The translations under genes were made by a program, and so were the position numbers. The notes under the pieces are model-generated. The model saw only the letters and a program-made list of their open reading frames with translations, had not been told where the DNA came from and made no database searches. Of a DNA stretch of 64,000 bases, positions 17,050 to 25,958 are shown piece by piece. Origin of the DNA: an uncultured Bacteroides sp. (GTDB taxonomy: Bacteria; Bacteroidota; Bacteroidia; Bacteroidales; Bacteroidaceae); the NCBI RefSeq assembly GCF_910586915.1, contig NZ_CAJULN010000006.1:1-64000 (forward strand), given 5' to 3'. Positions within the stretch are counted from its first letter, which is position 1. Every line of letters starts with the position of its first letter.

Positions 17050-18216
17050 ATGATGAATACAGGAAAACAGAAACCGGGAAAGAGATATCCGCTGGTAAAC
17101 TGGGCGGACGGAATGCCGGTCAACAAGAAGCATTTTATCCAGCTGGAGGACCATTTCACGGACCGGCTGTGCGAATACCAGTCATTCCAGCTGAACCGTG
17201 CCAATTACGGGCTGCTCCCCTTCAGGAAAGGAGAAGCCGTTTCCGGTGATTTCAGCATCACGGAACTTGTCACGGGCACTCTGGAAGTCCGTTTGAAACG
17301 CTGCCTCGCCCTTACCGCCGGCGGCTACCTGATAGATTATGACGCGGGGGGAGACGACGAGCTGACCGCCAGTTTCCATATCGCCATTGACGAGACGGAG
17401 GATAAGGACCAGCGGTGGGATGTCATTCTGATGGCAGACCCTTTCGAGCGTCTGCCTTCGGGCGTCCCGGATGAAAAGGAGACCAGTCCCCGCCAGCCTG
17501 ACGCGCTGCCCAACTACGCGTTGAGCGTCGTTCCGACGGGGCAGATTGATGGCAACAACCTGGGAAGGCACTTCCTGGTAATCGGCCGCCTGCGCAAAAA
17601 CGGGAACCGCTGCGAGGTGGACGGGAACTTCATCCCTCCCTGTACCAGCATGTCCAGCCATCCGGACCTGAAAAACTACTATCTGAAATTCGGGCAGCTG
17701 GTCGATTCCATCGAGAAAGCCTCGTCGGATATTCTCGCCAAGGTGGAGAATGCGGAGAAGCAGACCCCGCTTGCCGTGAACATCGGCATGTTGTGCCGCC
17801 ATGTCATGCTGTTCATATCCGACATCTATTTCTCCTACCGTAACGAAGGGCAGTACTATCCGCCCCTCCGTTTCCTGAACGTATTCTCCACGCTGGCACA
17901 CCGCCTGTATGTCTGCCTGGGATTTATGAACAAGGAGGAGAAGGAGGACCTGCTGAAATATTTCAACGAGTGGAACGGCATCAATCCCGGCGCTTACGAG
18001 GGGCTGTTGCGGGAAAACAGCGGCCTGTTGTACAACCACCAGAACATCCGTCCGCTGATGATAACCGCGGAGCGTTTCCTGTACCAGTTCAATGACCTGT
18101 GGACCACGCTCAGCCGGCTGGAATACATCGGCAAGCACAAGGAAAACATCGTGGTTGCCGAACGCTCCAGACAACCGAAGGAGACGAACGAGTCACGCTG
18201 GAACATATTGGACTGA
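17050..18216 (+). CDS. tssK: T6SS baseplate-membrane linker TssK
   Basis: A 388-residue TssK-family protein. The typical opening is present: YPLVNWADGMPVNKKHFIQL, close to the family pattern W..G.....HF...D. A beta-rich shell domain follows, then a helical region (KASSDILAKVENAEKQTPLA) and a C-terminal head. TssK trimers link baseplate wedges to the membrane complex. The start is the first of two adjacent ATGs. Confidence 0.88.
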   Translation: MMNTGKQKPGKRYPLVNWADGMPVNKKHFIQLEDHFTDRLCEYQSFQLNRANYGLLPFRKGEAVSGDFSITELVTGTLEVRLKRCLALTAGGYLIDYDAGGDDELTASFHIAIDETEDKDQRWDVILMADPFERLPSGVPDEKETSPRQPDALPNYALSVVPTGQIDGNNLGRHFLVIGRLRKNGNRCEVDGNFIPPCTSMSSHPDLKNYYLKFGQLVDSIEKASSDILAKVENAEKQTPLAVNIGMLCRHVMLFISDIYFSYRNEGQYYPPLRFLNVFSTLAHRLYVCLGFMNKEEKEDLLKYFNEWNGINPGAYEGLLRENSGLLYNHQNIRPLMITAERFLYQFNDLWTTLSRLEYIGKHKENIVVAERSRQPKETNESRWNILD

Positions 18217-18236
18217 TAATTCATACAAGAACAACC

Positions 18237-19199
18237 ATGGCAGAAGAGACAGACAAAATCGTATGTTTTGAGGAACGCCCCCATCTGTTCAACCAGCCGG
18301 ATACCGACTTCAAGGCGGAAGTGGTGGCCAGCGGGCTGAAGGAGGGCGGGTATGACGCGGAACGCACCCTTATCTCCAGGCGGGGCGACATGCGTCGCGG
18401 CTTCTCGAAGGACATCCAGGAAATACGCTCGGAATACTCCCATTACGACCTGACGGATTATCTGTATCTCCACGTGAACAGGCGCAGCATTTACGACGCC
18501 CTTCCGGAAGGCATCTTCCACAAGAATCTCCATCAGTCGGGGAAAGTGTCGAAAGAACAGGTACTGGATGAAATCCGCATCCACCGCGAGGAGGAATTCT
18601 TCGCCCGGCGTTTTTTCAAGCCTTTTGAAATCTCGCTGGACCATCTGCTGGTCGCTTTCCAGAACAAGGAGCGCCGTATCGACGAGATGAACGTGCACGC
18701 CGACTTTGTGAGCATCTTCTCCGGACAGTGGCCGGTGCTCAAGCTGCTGCCGCTCCATCTGGCGGTCATGCTGGTCCATCTGCTGCCCTATCTGGAACAG
18801 ATTACCGCCAGCCTTGCGAAGACGGGCGAGTGCATGAGCATCCTGACCGGGGTGCCTGTCCGCCTGAAGAGAGGCGACAAATGCGTGACAGAGGCACCTC
18901 CCGGTCTTGTCCCCCGGTTAGGCCGGTGCCTTTTGGGCGACACGATGGTGGCGGGGAACCGTTTTGCCGACGGCACATACCGGCTGCTGCTGGAAATCGG
19001 TCCCCTGTCCGCCCGGAAAATGGAGACCTTTTTCCCGGAAGCCGCCAACAACCGGATATTGAACGCCCTCATGGAGCTGTTCCTGCCATCGGACAAGGAG
19101 ATACAAGTCCGCTATATCATCCAACAGGAGGACGCCCGTTTCCGGCTGGGTACACCGGACGGACAGTGCGCGTACCTGGGAATCAGTACTTATTTATAA
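18237..19199 (+). CDS. tssG: T6SS baseplate protein TssG
   Basis: A 320-residue protein beginning MAEETDKIVCFEERPHLFNQ; the frame is open further upstream but this ATG begins just after the tssK stop and fits the family. TssG pairs with TssF in the wedge. Features include DLTDYLYLHVNRRSIYDALP, FFKPFEISLDHLLVAFQNKE and a C-terminal LEIGPLSARKMETFFPEAAN. Position between tssK and tssQ is as in other subtype iii loci. Confidence 0.82.
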   Translation: MAEETDKIVCFEERPHLFNQPDTDFKAEVVASGLKEGGYDAERTLISRRGDMRRGFSKDIQEIRSEYSHYDLTDYLYLHVNRRSIYDALPEGIFHKNLHQSGKVSKEQVLDEIRIHREEEFFARRFFKPFEISLDHLLVAFQNKERRIDEMNVHADFVSIFSGQWPVLKLLPLHLAVMLVHLLPYLEQITASLAKTGECMSILTGVPVRLKRGDKCVTEAPPGLVPRLGRCLLGDTMVAGNRFADGTYRLLLEIGPLSARKMETFFPEAANNRILNALMELFLPSDKEIQVRYIIQQEDARFRLGTPDGQCAYLGISTYL

Positions 19200-19220
19200 A
19201 GAAACAAAACATCATCCGAC

Positions 19221-19721
19221 ATGAAACCGAAAAATAACACCGAAGTGAGAAAGGCCTATCTGAGGTTCTCCGGCTACCTGACAAGCTGTATCGTGCTTGC
19301 GGTAACCATCTTTGCCTGTTTCCTCAAAACCTCCGGCACGGAGGTGAAACGGATTACGGAGCAGACGCTGGAATACGACCATGTCTATGCCAGGGAACTC
19401 GCCTTGGCAAACAGCGTGGATTCCGTGTACCAATACATGAAACTGATGAACACCTCGCCGAAGATCAACGACGTGCTTTTGCAAAGTGTGGTCAGCACAC
19501 GCAAGATGAACCTGCTGAAGGATATCCAGGGCATGGATGCCAGGGATTGCAGGCTTTACAGCCGGCTGCTGGGAAATATCAACATATTCCTCGGGGTGAA
19601 GGATTCCATCCGCCTGTTGAACATTCGGGAGGAGATGGTAAAAAAAGACCTGATGCAGTGCATCCAGGACAACTGGAAGACACGGCGCAGCCTGAGTGTG
19701 GGACCCAATAACAAACAATGA
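19221..19721 (+). CDS. tssQ: T6SS subtype iii membrane protein, probably TssQ
   Basis: A 166-residue bitopic protein: short basic cytoplasmic N-terminus, one membrane span at ~18-36 (YLTSCIVLAVTIFACFLKTS), then a helical periplasmic domain. It is the first of the four genes after tssG. The Bacteroidota trans-envelope complex is made of TssN, TssQ, TssO, TssP and TssR, and the second gene here fits TssO better, so this one is called TssQ by order. The O/Q assignment could be swapped; membership in the complex is firm. Confidence 0.7.
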   Translation: MKPKNNTEVRKAYLRFSGYLTSCIVLAVTIFACFLKTSGTEVKRITEQTLEYDHVYARELALANSVDSVYQYMKLMNTSPKINDVLLQSVVSTRKMNLLKDIQGMDARDCRLYSRLLGNINIFLGVKDSIRLLNIREEMVKKDLMQCIQDNWKTRRSLSVGPNNKQ

Positions 19722-19728
19722 GAACGCT

Positions 19729-20244
19729 ATGATGGACAATAATAGAAAAACACTGAACAAACGGGAAATCCTTATGGGACACGCATACGTATTCCTGTTT
19801 TTTTTCCTGACGACCGTGGCGTGCTGCCTTGCCATCTTCATGTGGAATTCGGACTTCAGGATGTTCGAGCAGAAGGAGTTTGTGAAAATCAAGATGGACC
19901 GTATCAAGGACTTCCAGCAGGAACAGGCCGAAAGCCAGATGCCCGTGGACTCCCTGTTCCGGAAGATAGAGGCTTTCCAGCCCGGCGTGTATGCCCAATA
20001 CGAGGAGGACGACATCCACTACCTGATCAACAACCTGCGGAACACCTACGAAAGGAACAGCTGGGACAAACGGTACAAGCTGTTCATGCATATCGCCGAT
20101 TTTTATGCCATGTGGCTGTCGGACAAGAAACAGCTGTGGAGCATCGAACAAAACATACGCCTGTTCAAAGCCAATCTGGAGGAGTGCGAGATAGGCTTGC
20201 GGAAGAAAGAGGAAGACCTGCGCTCGGGAACTAAAAACAAATGA
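19729..20244 (+). CDS. tssO: T6SS subtype iii membrane protein, probably TssO
   Basis: A 171-residue bitopic protein, MMDNNRKTLNKREILMGHAY then a span VFLFFFLTTVACCLAIFMW and a coiled, charged periplasmic part. The LNKRE motif before the membrane span and the arrangement of the periplasmic helices (KDFQQEQAESQMPVDSLFRK; DKRYKLFMHIADFYAMWLSD) fit the TssO family. I start at the ATG at 19729; an earlier in-frame start would overlap tssQ. It lies 4 bp before tssP. Confidence 0.72.
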   Translation: MMDNNRKTLNKREILMGHAYVFLFFFLTTVACCLAIFMWNSDFRMFEQKEFVKIKMDRIKDFQQEQAESQMPVDSLFRKIEAFQPGVYAQYEEDDIHYLINNLRNTYERNSWDKRYKLFMHIADFYAMWLSDKKQLWSIEQNIRLFKANLEECEIGLRKKEEDLRSGTKNK

Positions 20245-20248
20245 CGCC

Positions 20249-21154
20249 ATGGGAAAAATTCGTACCAGAAAGATTCTGTTTGTAGTTGCAGCGATGCTGC
20301 TGTGTGTGCTTGTCGCCGTGCTGATCCGGCTGTTTTTTTCCAACCGTATCGTACGGATGACCCTGACGCCCATCGAGGTGGAAGTCGGGGAAGCCGTTCA
20401 TTATGCGGACAGCACCCGCAACGCGAGCTCCTGGCTGTGGGAGTTCGGCAACGGGGATGTCTCGCATGAACGGAGCGGCCAGTACGTGTTCAAGGAACCG
20501 GGGCGTTACCAGGTCCGCCTTCAGGTGGACCATTCGCTGGAGAAGAAGCAAATCGTCAAGGTGAACAGACGGGCCAATAATTACGGAAGCGACCAGCTGG
20601 TCAAGATAGAGGCGCCGGCGACCGCCTTCCAGGGTGAAATCATTTCATTCAAGGGGTACGGGCCGTCGAGGGAATGGCGCTGGCAGTTCGGTGAATCGGG
20701 CATTGTGGACTCACGGGAGCAGAATCCGCTCTATGCCTACTCCGAGGCGGGCAGGTACGAGGTGCTGCTGACCACGGAAGAGACCCAGTATCCGGTCCGG
20801 CACACCATTGAGGTTCTTCCGCAATATGCGGAGAACGACTCGACGGACGTGCTTGTCGTTATCGGCAACGACATCCGCGAGCATTTGCAGGCCATCGTGG
20901 ACGGCAAGCCGTTCAATGTCCATTACAATTATATCCTCAAGAAGTATCTCTGCGGAAATCCGGACATTGCGGTGACGGTCAACAATAACAAAAAGAATGA
21001 CTTCTACTCCTATTGCCAGGGTTTGAAAATCATTGCCCGTCGGAAGACCCTCATCGACGAGGTGTTTGTGGATATGGGTGACAACCTGAACAATGAATGC
21101 GTGATGCAACTGATGGTGACGCAGCACGAACGTTTTTCCGAATCAAAAAAGTAA
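20249..21154 (+). CDS. tssP: T6SS subtype iii protein TssP with PKD-type repeats
   Basis: A 301-residue protein: a basic N-terminus and a membrane anchor at ~10-30 (ILFVVAAMLLCVLVAVLIRL), then two PKD-like beta domains. The first has SSWLWEFGNGDVSHERSGQY and YVFKEPGRYQVRLQV; the second has REWRWQFGESGIVDSREQNP and AGRYEVLLTTEE. A C-terminal ~100-residue domain follows. It spans the periplasm as part of the TssNQOPR envelope complex. The name TssP rests on order and size; PKD content is seen directly. Confidence 0.75.
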   Translation: MGKIRTRKILFVVAAMLLCVLVAVLIRLFFSNRIVRMTLTPIEVEVGEAVHYADSTRNASSWLWEFGNGDVSHERSGQYVFKEPGRYQVRLQVDHSLEKKQIVKVNRRANNYGSDQLVKIEAPATAFQGEIISFKGYGPSREWRWQFGESGIVDSREQNPLYAYSEAGRYEVLLTTEETQYPVRHTIEVLPQYAENDSTDVLVVIGNDIREHLQAIVDGKPFNVHYNYILKKYLCGNPDIAVTVNNNKKNDFYSYCQGLKIIARRKTLIDEVFVDMGDNLNNECVMQLMVTQHERFSESKK

Positions 21155-21162
21155 TGTGAGGC

Positions 21163-23655
21163 ATGAAAAAGAACTGTTTGTCAATCCTGTTGAAAAGAGG
21201 ATGGATTTGCGGAAGCATTATCTGTCTGGCGGCCTGCGGACCGGTACACCGTTTTACATGCGTGAAGAATGTCCCCCGCGAATATGTACGGAACTATTCC
21301 GTCGAAGGCGTGAAAGTCCCCCGCAGCCTGTCGCTGTTCAAGCATGACCCGTGGATTGTCTTTGCCAACGAGCCGGGGACAACCTACCTGAGTCCGAGCG
21401 GGAAGAATGAAATGCGCCCCGTGAACTATATGGATGCGTTTCTGGTCATCAAGCGCAAAGGCGACTGGCTTCAGTTGATCCAGTATGACCCCGCCATCCT
21501 GAAAAACGGAAGGCTGAAAGAGTGGAAGCAGGCCCGGTATTGCGGATGGATCAACCGGGACAACCTGTTGCTGACCCGAAGCGGTGTGACTGACATAGCT
21601 ACAGGATTCAAGAACAAGCAGGTGGTGATGCCGGCCGACAGTGCGGCACTGGCTGAACCGGAAACATATTTCGTTGATGATTCCGTAAAACTGTTCAAAG
21701 ATACCGACCTGACACAGGAAGCGGGCAGAATCCCGTTCTACGGCATTGTGTATCCTTATCAGGCATCGGCGGACAAAGGATGCGTGCTTGTGGCGGACCG
21801 GCCCAAACTCGACGCCGACAGTATCGGGGGGATGCCTGTCGGGTGGATAGACCGGCGGCTGCTGACCGAAATAGGCCAGCAATTGCATATGGATATCGCC
21901 TCGCTGCCCGACAGCGCACTGTTGTTTAAGGACAGTGAACGAAAGGATACCCTGACGCTGGCATCCGATGATATGCGGCAGGTTCGGGAGTTTGCCGGGC
22001 GGCATCACGCCATCCGGTACAGTCCGGTGTTGTCCTACCGGCACAATGATACGGCGTTCTGTTTCAGAACGCATGTGCCGATGCCGGTCATTGACAAACG
22101 GGAAAGCTATGTGCTGAACGTGAACGGCCATCCGATTTATTACGGAACCTTCAAGAACAAGATAGAAAAGGACCTGCAAAAAATAAACCTCGTGTTTGTC
22201 CTGGAAGGAAAGGATAAGGCCATCGAACAGTTTCCTGCCGTGGTGAATGCCATCCAAGGGTTGCAGTCCCAGCTGGCGAACGATGAGAGTTTCTCCTTCA
22301 AGTTCGGCGCCGTGCTCACTTTCAACGAGCCGGACAGCCAAGAAGATCCCATCTGCAAACTGACTCCCGACTATATGGAATTTCTGGACTTTCTGTCGGA
22401 CAAGGCACGGAATGCGGAAAAACTGAAACCTGTGTACGGTAGATTCGGCAGCTGGTCGGGTGTCCGTACAGGGGTGGAACTGTTCAACAAATGCCGGGAC
22501 GAGAGCAATGTCCTGGTGGTGGTAGGTGACAAGGGGTTCAACAGCGAATGGGCGGATTCTATCCTGGTGGACCGGCTGGTGGAGAACAACTGCCGGTTGC
22601 TGGGATTCCAGCTTTACGGCGGAGAACCGGACAACTTCAACAATTTCGTGCTGCAAATCGGGAACATGATAGACTGCTCGGCTCCACGCATCAGCCGGAA
22701 GAAACGGGAACTGATTGTGTATCCCGAACAGCTGCGGAACGGAAACGAATATGCGGAGGTGAACCACAATACGTATTGCCTGGACTTTCCGAACCGGAGC
22801 ATGACACAGGGATGGCTTGTCTTTCCGCAGAAAAACGAGTCGCTGGAGCTGGAGGGGCTGACTACCGCCGTGGACTCCATGCTGTTGCAGGTGAAGTTTG
22901 ACAATACGCTGTTGGGCAACAGCCTGACAAGGGCGTTTGAGGAGGTGGGAACCCACCGGTATAAACTTGACTCAACGCTGGTGGACTACTATCATATCCG
23001 CAGGTCAGGCGTGCAACCGATATTGTCTGTCCTGCCGGGTGTCGAGCCGGGATGGAAACTGCCGGCAGAGCCTGTCGTATTGCCCGACTCGCTTTCGTCC
23101 GTAACGGACTATTACCTGCTCGTCAATGAAGAGGAGTTCAAGCGGCTGAGAAAGTATGTGGAAGTGCCCGCCAAACTGGTCCTGGACTATAAATATGAGG
23201 CGGTCAGAAAGAAAAAGCAGGCAAAGGCCGATATCTGCAACTGCCCGGAAGATTATCTGCCGGCAGATACAGAGGAGGCTACCATACGTGTGAAGACGGA
23301 CAGCCTGAACATACCGGAATATGCCCCGACGCGCCGTGTGAGAAGGCAACTGGTAAGGCATCTGCTTTCGGAACGCAACAGGGACAAGTACTGCAAGACG
23401 GGAAGAAGGGATTTCCTGAACATGCCTTTGTCGGAAGCGTTACAACGGTTCACATCGTGTCCTGTGGATTATCCGTTCTTCGAGGTTTACCGGGTCAAGG
23501 ACTTGCGGAAAAAGGAGATGATTACGGACGTGGAACTGGACGGGCTGATTGAGTATTTCAAGGAAAAGAAAAAACTGCTGGATGAGGCTGCCAGTAAGGC
23601 GTTTCGGTCCAACGGGCAGGCTTATTATTGGATTAGTCGTGATTTATTACCATAG
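21163..23655 (+). CDS. tssR: T6SS subtype iii lipoprotein TssR
   Basis: An 830-residue protein with a lipoprotein signal peptide: a basic start, a hydrophobic core and the lipobox LAAC followed by Gly at about residue 25. The mature protein is large and mixed alpha/beta, with a region resembling a von Willebrand-type fold around residues 340-480 (INLVFVLEGKDKAIEQFPAV; ESNVLVVVGDKGFNSEWADS). TssR is the largest envelope component of Bacteroidota T6SS and likely sits at the outer membrane. It ends the structural gene series. Confidence 0.82.
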   Translation: MKKNCLSILLKRGWICGSIICLAACGPVHRFTCVKNVPREYVRNYSVEGVKVPRSLSLFKHDPWIVFANEPGTTYLSPSGKNEMRPVNYMDAFLVIKRKGDWLQLIQYDPAILKNGRLKEWKQARYCGWINRDNLLLTRSGVTDIATGFKNKQVVMPADSAALAEPETYFVDDSVKLFKDTDLTQEAGRIPFYGIVYPYQASADKGCVLVADRPKLDADSIGGMPVGWIDRRLLTEIGQQLHMDIASLPDSALLFKDSERKDTLTLASDDMRQVREFAGRHHAIRYSPVLSYRHNDTAFCFRTHVPMPVIDKRESYVLNVNGHPIYYGTFKNKIEKDLQKINLVFVLEGKDKAIEQFPAVVNAIQGLQSQLANDESFSFKFGAVLTFNEPDSQEDPICKLTPDYMEFLDFLSDKARNAEKLKPVYGRFGSWSGVRTGVELFNKCRDESNVLVVVGDKGFNSEWADSILVDRLVENNCRLLGFQLYGGEPDNFNNFVLQIGNMIDCSAPRISRKKRELIVYPEQLRNGNEYAEVNHNTYCLDFPNRSMTQGWLVFPQKNESLELEGLTTAVDSMLLQVKFDNTLLGNSLTRAFEEVGTHRYKLDSTLVDYYHIRRSGVQPILSVLPGVEPGWKLPAEPVVLPDSLSSVTDYYLLVNEEEFKRLRKYVEVPAKLVLDYKYEAVRKKKQAKADICNCPEDYLPADTEEATIRVKTDSLNIPEYAPTRRVRRQLVRHLLSERNRDKYCKTGRRDFLNMPLSEALQRFTSCPVDYPFFEVYRVKDLRKKEMITDVELDGLIEYFKEKKKLLDEAASKAFRSNGQAYYWISRDLLP

Positions 23656-23679
23656 TTGATTACTTGAAATTTTATTATC

Positions 23680-24432
23680 ATGATTTATCAAGCTATATTG
23701 AAAATTCGTGGCAAAGAAATTCCGATACTTTATTACAATTATCGCTGCCATATCCAACACCATGATGATTCAAACCTGAGAAGAATCATCCAGCTGCATA
23801 TACAGGTTTGTGAAGAAATCGGCAACCGGGAGAATCTGCCGGTCGAGGGGGATTTGATTACGCTTGCGTTTGAATACAGCGGAGACGAGGCGTTTTTTTA
23901 TGACTGGCTGAATGAAGGGATGATGCAGGACGGGGAAATCCATTTTATCTATAATGAGGTGGAGGTTGCGGATATTTTCCGGTTCTGGGATTGCTATTGC
24001 GTGAAAATAGAGGAATACATGAGTGTCGGGAACGCTCCGATGATGATGGTAGTGTATTTGTCGCCGGGGATTATCAAGAGGAATAATCTGGAGGTGAGGG
24101 AGAAGGTTTGGAAGGTGTCGGAAATTTCACAACAGCCGATTGCTCCGATTGCATCTGAATCGAAGGAAGAAAAACAGCCTGAGATTGTGGAGGTGTATTG
24201 GAAGGATGCAGAAGGTACTAATAGAATTGAAGAATTACCCAAAGATGGAATTGTAACTTTATATGCAAAAACAATAAATACACAACCAGGGGATAAACTA
24301 TCTTTTACGATAATATTGGAAGATGGGAAAACATTAATTAAAGTTGATGATTGTATTGTAGATGCCCAAGGTGTCGCTAATATGATTCATTTTGATTTAA
24401 AAAAGTATAAACAAAATAACACAATGCTATGA
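23680..24432 (+). CDS. Hcp-like protein with C-terminal Ig-like extension
   Basis: A 250-residue protein. Residues ~1-140 follow the Hcp/TssD pattern (AILKIRGKEIPILYYNYRCH, a FFYDWLNEGMMQDGEIHF segment and a closing VVYLSPGIIKRNN). After a linker at ~150-165, a beta-rich ~75-residue domain begins at EVYWKDAEGTNRIEELPKDG and continues through TINTQPGDKLSFTIILEDG. Similar EVYW domains occur in other Bacteroidota T6SS cargo proteins, from memory of the family. The gene's stop overlaps the start of the next gene, so the extension may dock or carry that protein. Confidence 0.65.
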   Translation: MIYQAILKIRGKEIPILYYNYRCHIQHHDDSNLRRIIQLHIQVCEEIGNRENLPVEGDLITLAFEYSGDEAFFYDWLNEGMMQDGEIHFIYNEVEVADIFRFWDCYCVKIEEYMSVGNAPMMMVVYLSPGIIKRNNLEVREKVWKVSEISQQPIAPIASESKEEKQPEIVEVYWKDAEGTNRIEELPKDGIVTLYAKTINTQPGDKLSFTIILEDGKTLIKVDDCIVDAQGVANMIHFDLKKYKQNNTML

Positions 24433-25334
24433 AAATGACATTAAAGGCTTCGTTATCTTCTTCTACAAAAGAAATTGATATTTATTATGGAGATCCATTG
24501 TTATATATTCGTCCTAAAGAAGGTTCTTATAGGTTTCCCGAGTTATACACTACAGATGGGTGTGAAATAGTAATATCTGAATTGTTTTTAGATTATGTAT
24601 CAGATAAAATAGTTGATTCAATAGAAGAAGGAGCAAAACAACAGATAAAGAATATTGCCTTGTTAAAATTGGAAAAAGGGAAAATGGTTACCAATACGGG
24701 GAAAGTTTATACAGGTAATAGGAAAATATATGAAGCGACCTATTACACTATTGACGGAAGCGAAGTTACGGTAAAGCAAGGCAAAAATTTCGGATTTCAA
24801 GTTGATGGTAAGATTGTAACAACTAAAGGTATTAATCAATATCATTTTTTTGCAAATAATGGAATGAGAGTTTCAATTTTTCGTTTGTTAAAACACACAA
24901 GTATGATATTGGACGTTTTTAGTTTTTTTGATTGGGCTAAAGATCCGAAGTCTTCATTATCAATACCTTTAGTTCCTAATGCTATCGTAGGGATGGCAAT
25001 TGAGTGTATGGTTCAAGATATTGAAGAAGGCATAAGTGCTGCAATTGAAAACCGTTTGCAAGCAGCAAAAATAGAAGGTATTGATGCTGTAAGAAGATTT
25101 GTAAATAGTTGGAAACCAAATAGTGGTATTGAATTTAAATTATTGAAAATATCTACTAAAACAGCATCGGATATATTACATGGCAAATTCAAAACTTTAC
25201 ACGAAGTGGAATTACGGGAATATAATGAAGCTGATGGTATAAACTGGGTATATATTTTAGTTAGAATAGTAGATACCCCCAAATCTTATGCTCCCGAAGC
25301 AATTATTGAAACTTTTTTTTATTTAACAGATTAA
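24429..25334 (+). CDS. Candidate T6SS effector coupled to an extended Hcp
   Basis: A 301-residue, AT-rich gene overlapping the extended Hcp by 4 bp (ATGA). The protein has no family I recognise. Residues ~75-140 contain short turn-rich repeats (KVYTGNRKIYEATYYTIDGS; KNFGFQVDGKIVTTKG). Residues ~150-200 are hydrophobic, and the C-terminal 100 residues are mixed. A secreted small protein follows 3 bp later. The order extended Hcp, unknown AT-rich protein, signal-peptide protein fits a carrier-effector-immunity set; the toxic role is inference. Confidence 0.55.
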   Translation: MKMTLKASLSSSTKEIDIYYGDPLLYIRPKEGSYRFPELYTTDGCEIVISELFLDYVSDKIVDSIEEGAKQQIKNIALLKLEKGKMVTNTGKVYTGNRKIYEATYYTIDGSEVTVKQGKNFGFQVDGKIVTTKGINQYHFFANNGMRVSIFRLLKHTSMILDVFSFFDWAKDPKSSLSIPLVPNAIVGMAIECMVQDIEEGISAAIENRLQAAKIEGIDAVRRFVNSWKPNSGIEFKLLKISTKTASDILHGKFKTLHEVELREYNEADGINWVYILVRIVDTPKSYAPEAIIETFFYLTD

Positions 25335-25337
25335 GTC

Positions 25338-25949
25338 ATGAAATGGTTAGTGGTGTTTTTTGTTTTTAGTGGTATTATATTATCTTCATTTCAATATAAT
25401 GCAAACTCAGTTTTAGTAGAACAAATAGAATCAAATTTTCCTATTGTAATTCGATATGATAGTATAAAAGATTATATATTTAGGATTCAATTCCCTCTAA
25501 TGTTTAAAGTCTGTAATATGTCAAATAATAGCAAACAAATGGGGCATATTTCTTATTATTATAAAGATATAAAATATGCGCTTTCATACGAACAAGGATG
25601 GAATTATAATCTACTTATAAACAAGGAGAAGAACGGAGAACTTTTAACTCCATATAGGAGGGGACGAATAGTAATTGATAGTTTGTCAAATGAAAATTTT
25701 GTATTTCATACAGGACATTCTATACGCTATGAAGATAGTATATTACAATCTGTTTTTTGTCCATTTATTTCTCAATTTAAAAACACAGGAAAAGATACTT
25801 TACATATCGGTACTATTCAAGAGTTTAAGAAAAAATATCCTGAAATTATTAATTTATTGCTTCAAGATGATAGCATTCAATTTTGGATTTATACTCCTTG
25901 GAGTAAAGATAATGGCAATCATTTCATTTTACCTATTGAGCAGAAATAA
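25338..25949 (+). CDS. Candidate periplasmic immunity protein
   Basis: A 203-residue, AT-rich gene whose product starts with a signal peptide (MKWLVVFFVFSGIILSSFQY, cleavage likely near residue 20-23). The mature part is beta-rich and aromatic and contains only one or two Cys. It is 3 bp downstream of the effector candidate. A periplasmic immunity protein would imply that the effector acts on the cell wall, periplasm or membrane. Function is inferred from context only. Confidence 0.5.
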   Translation: MKWLVVFFVFSGIILSSFQYNANSVLVEQIESNFPIVIRYDSIKDYIFRIQFPLMFKVCNMSNNSKQMGHISYYYKDIKYALSYEQGWNYNLLINKEKNGELLTPYRRGRIVIDSLSNENFVFHTGHSIRYEDSILQSVFCPFISQFKNTGKDTLHIGTIQEFKKKYPEIINLLLQDDSIQFWIYTPWSKDNGNHFILPIEQK

Positions 25950-25958
25950 AATGTAGTT

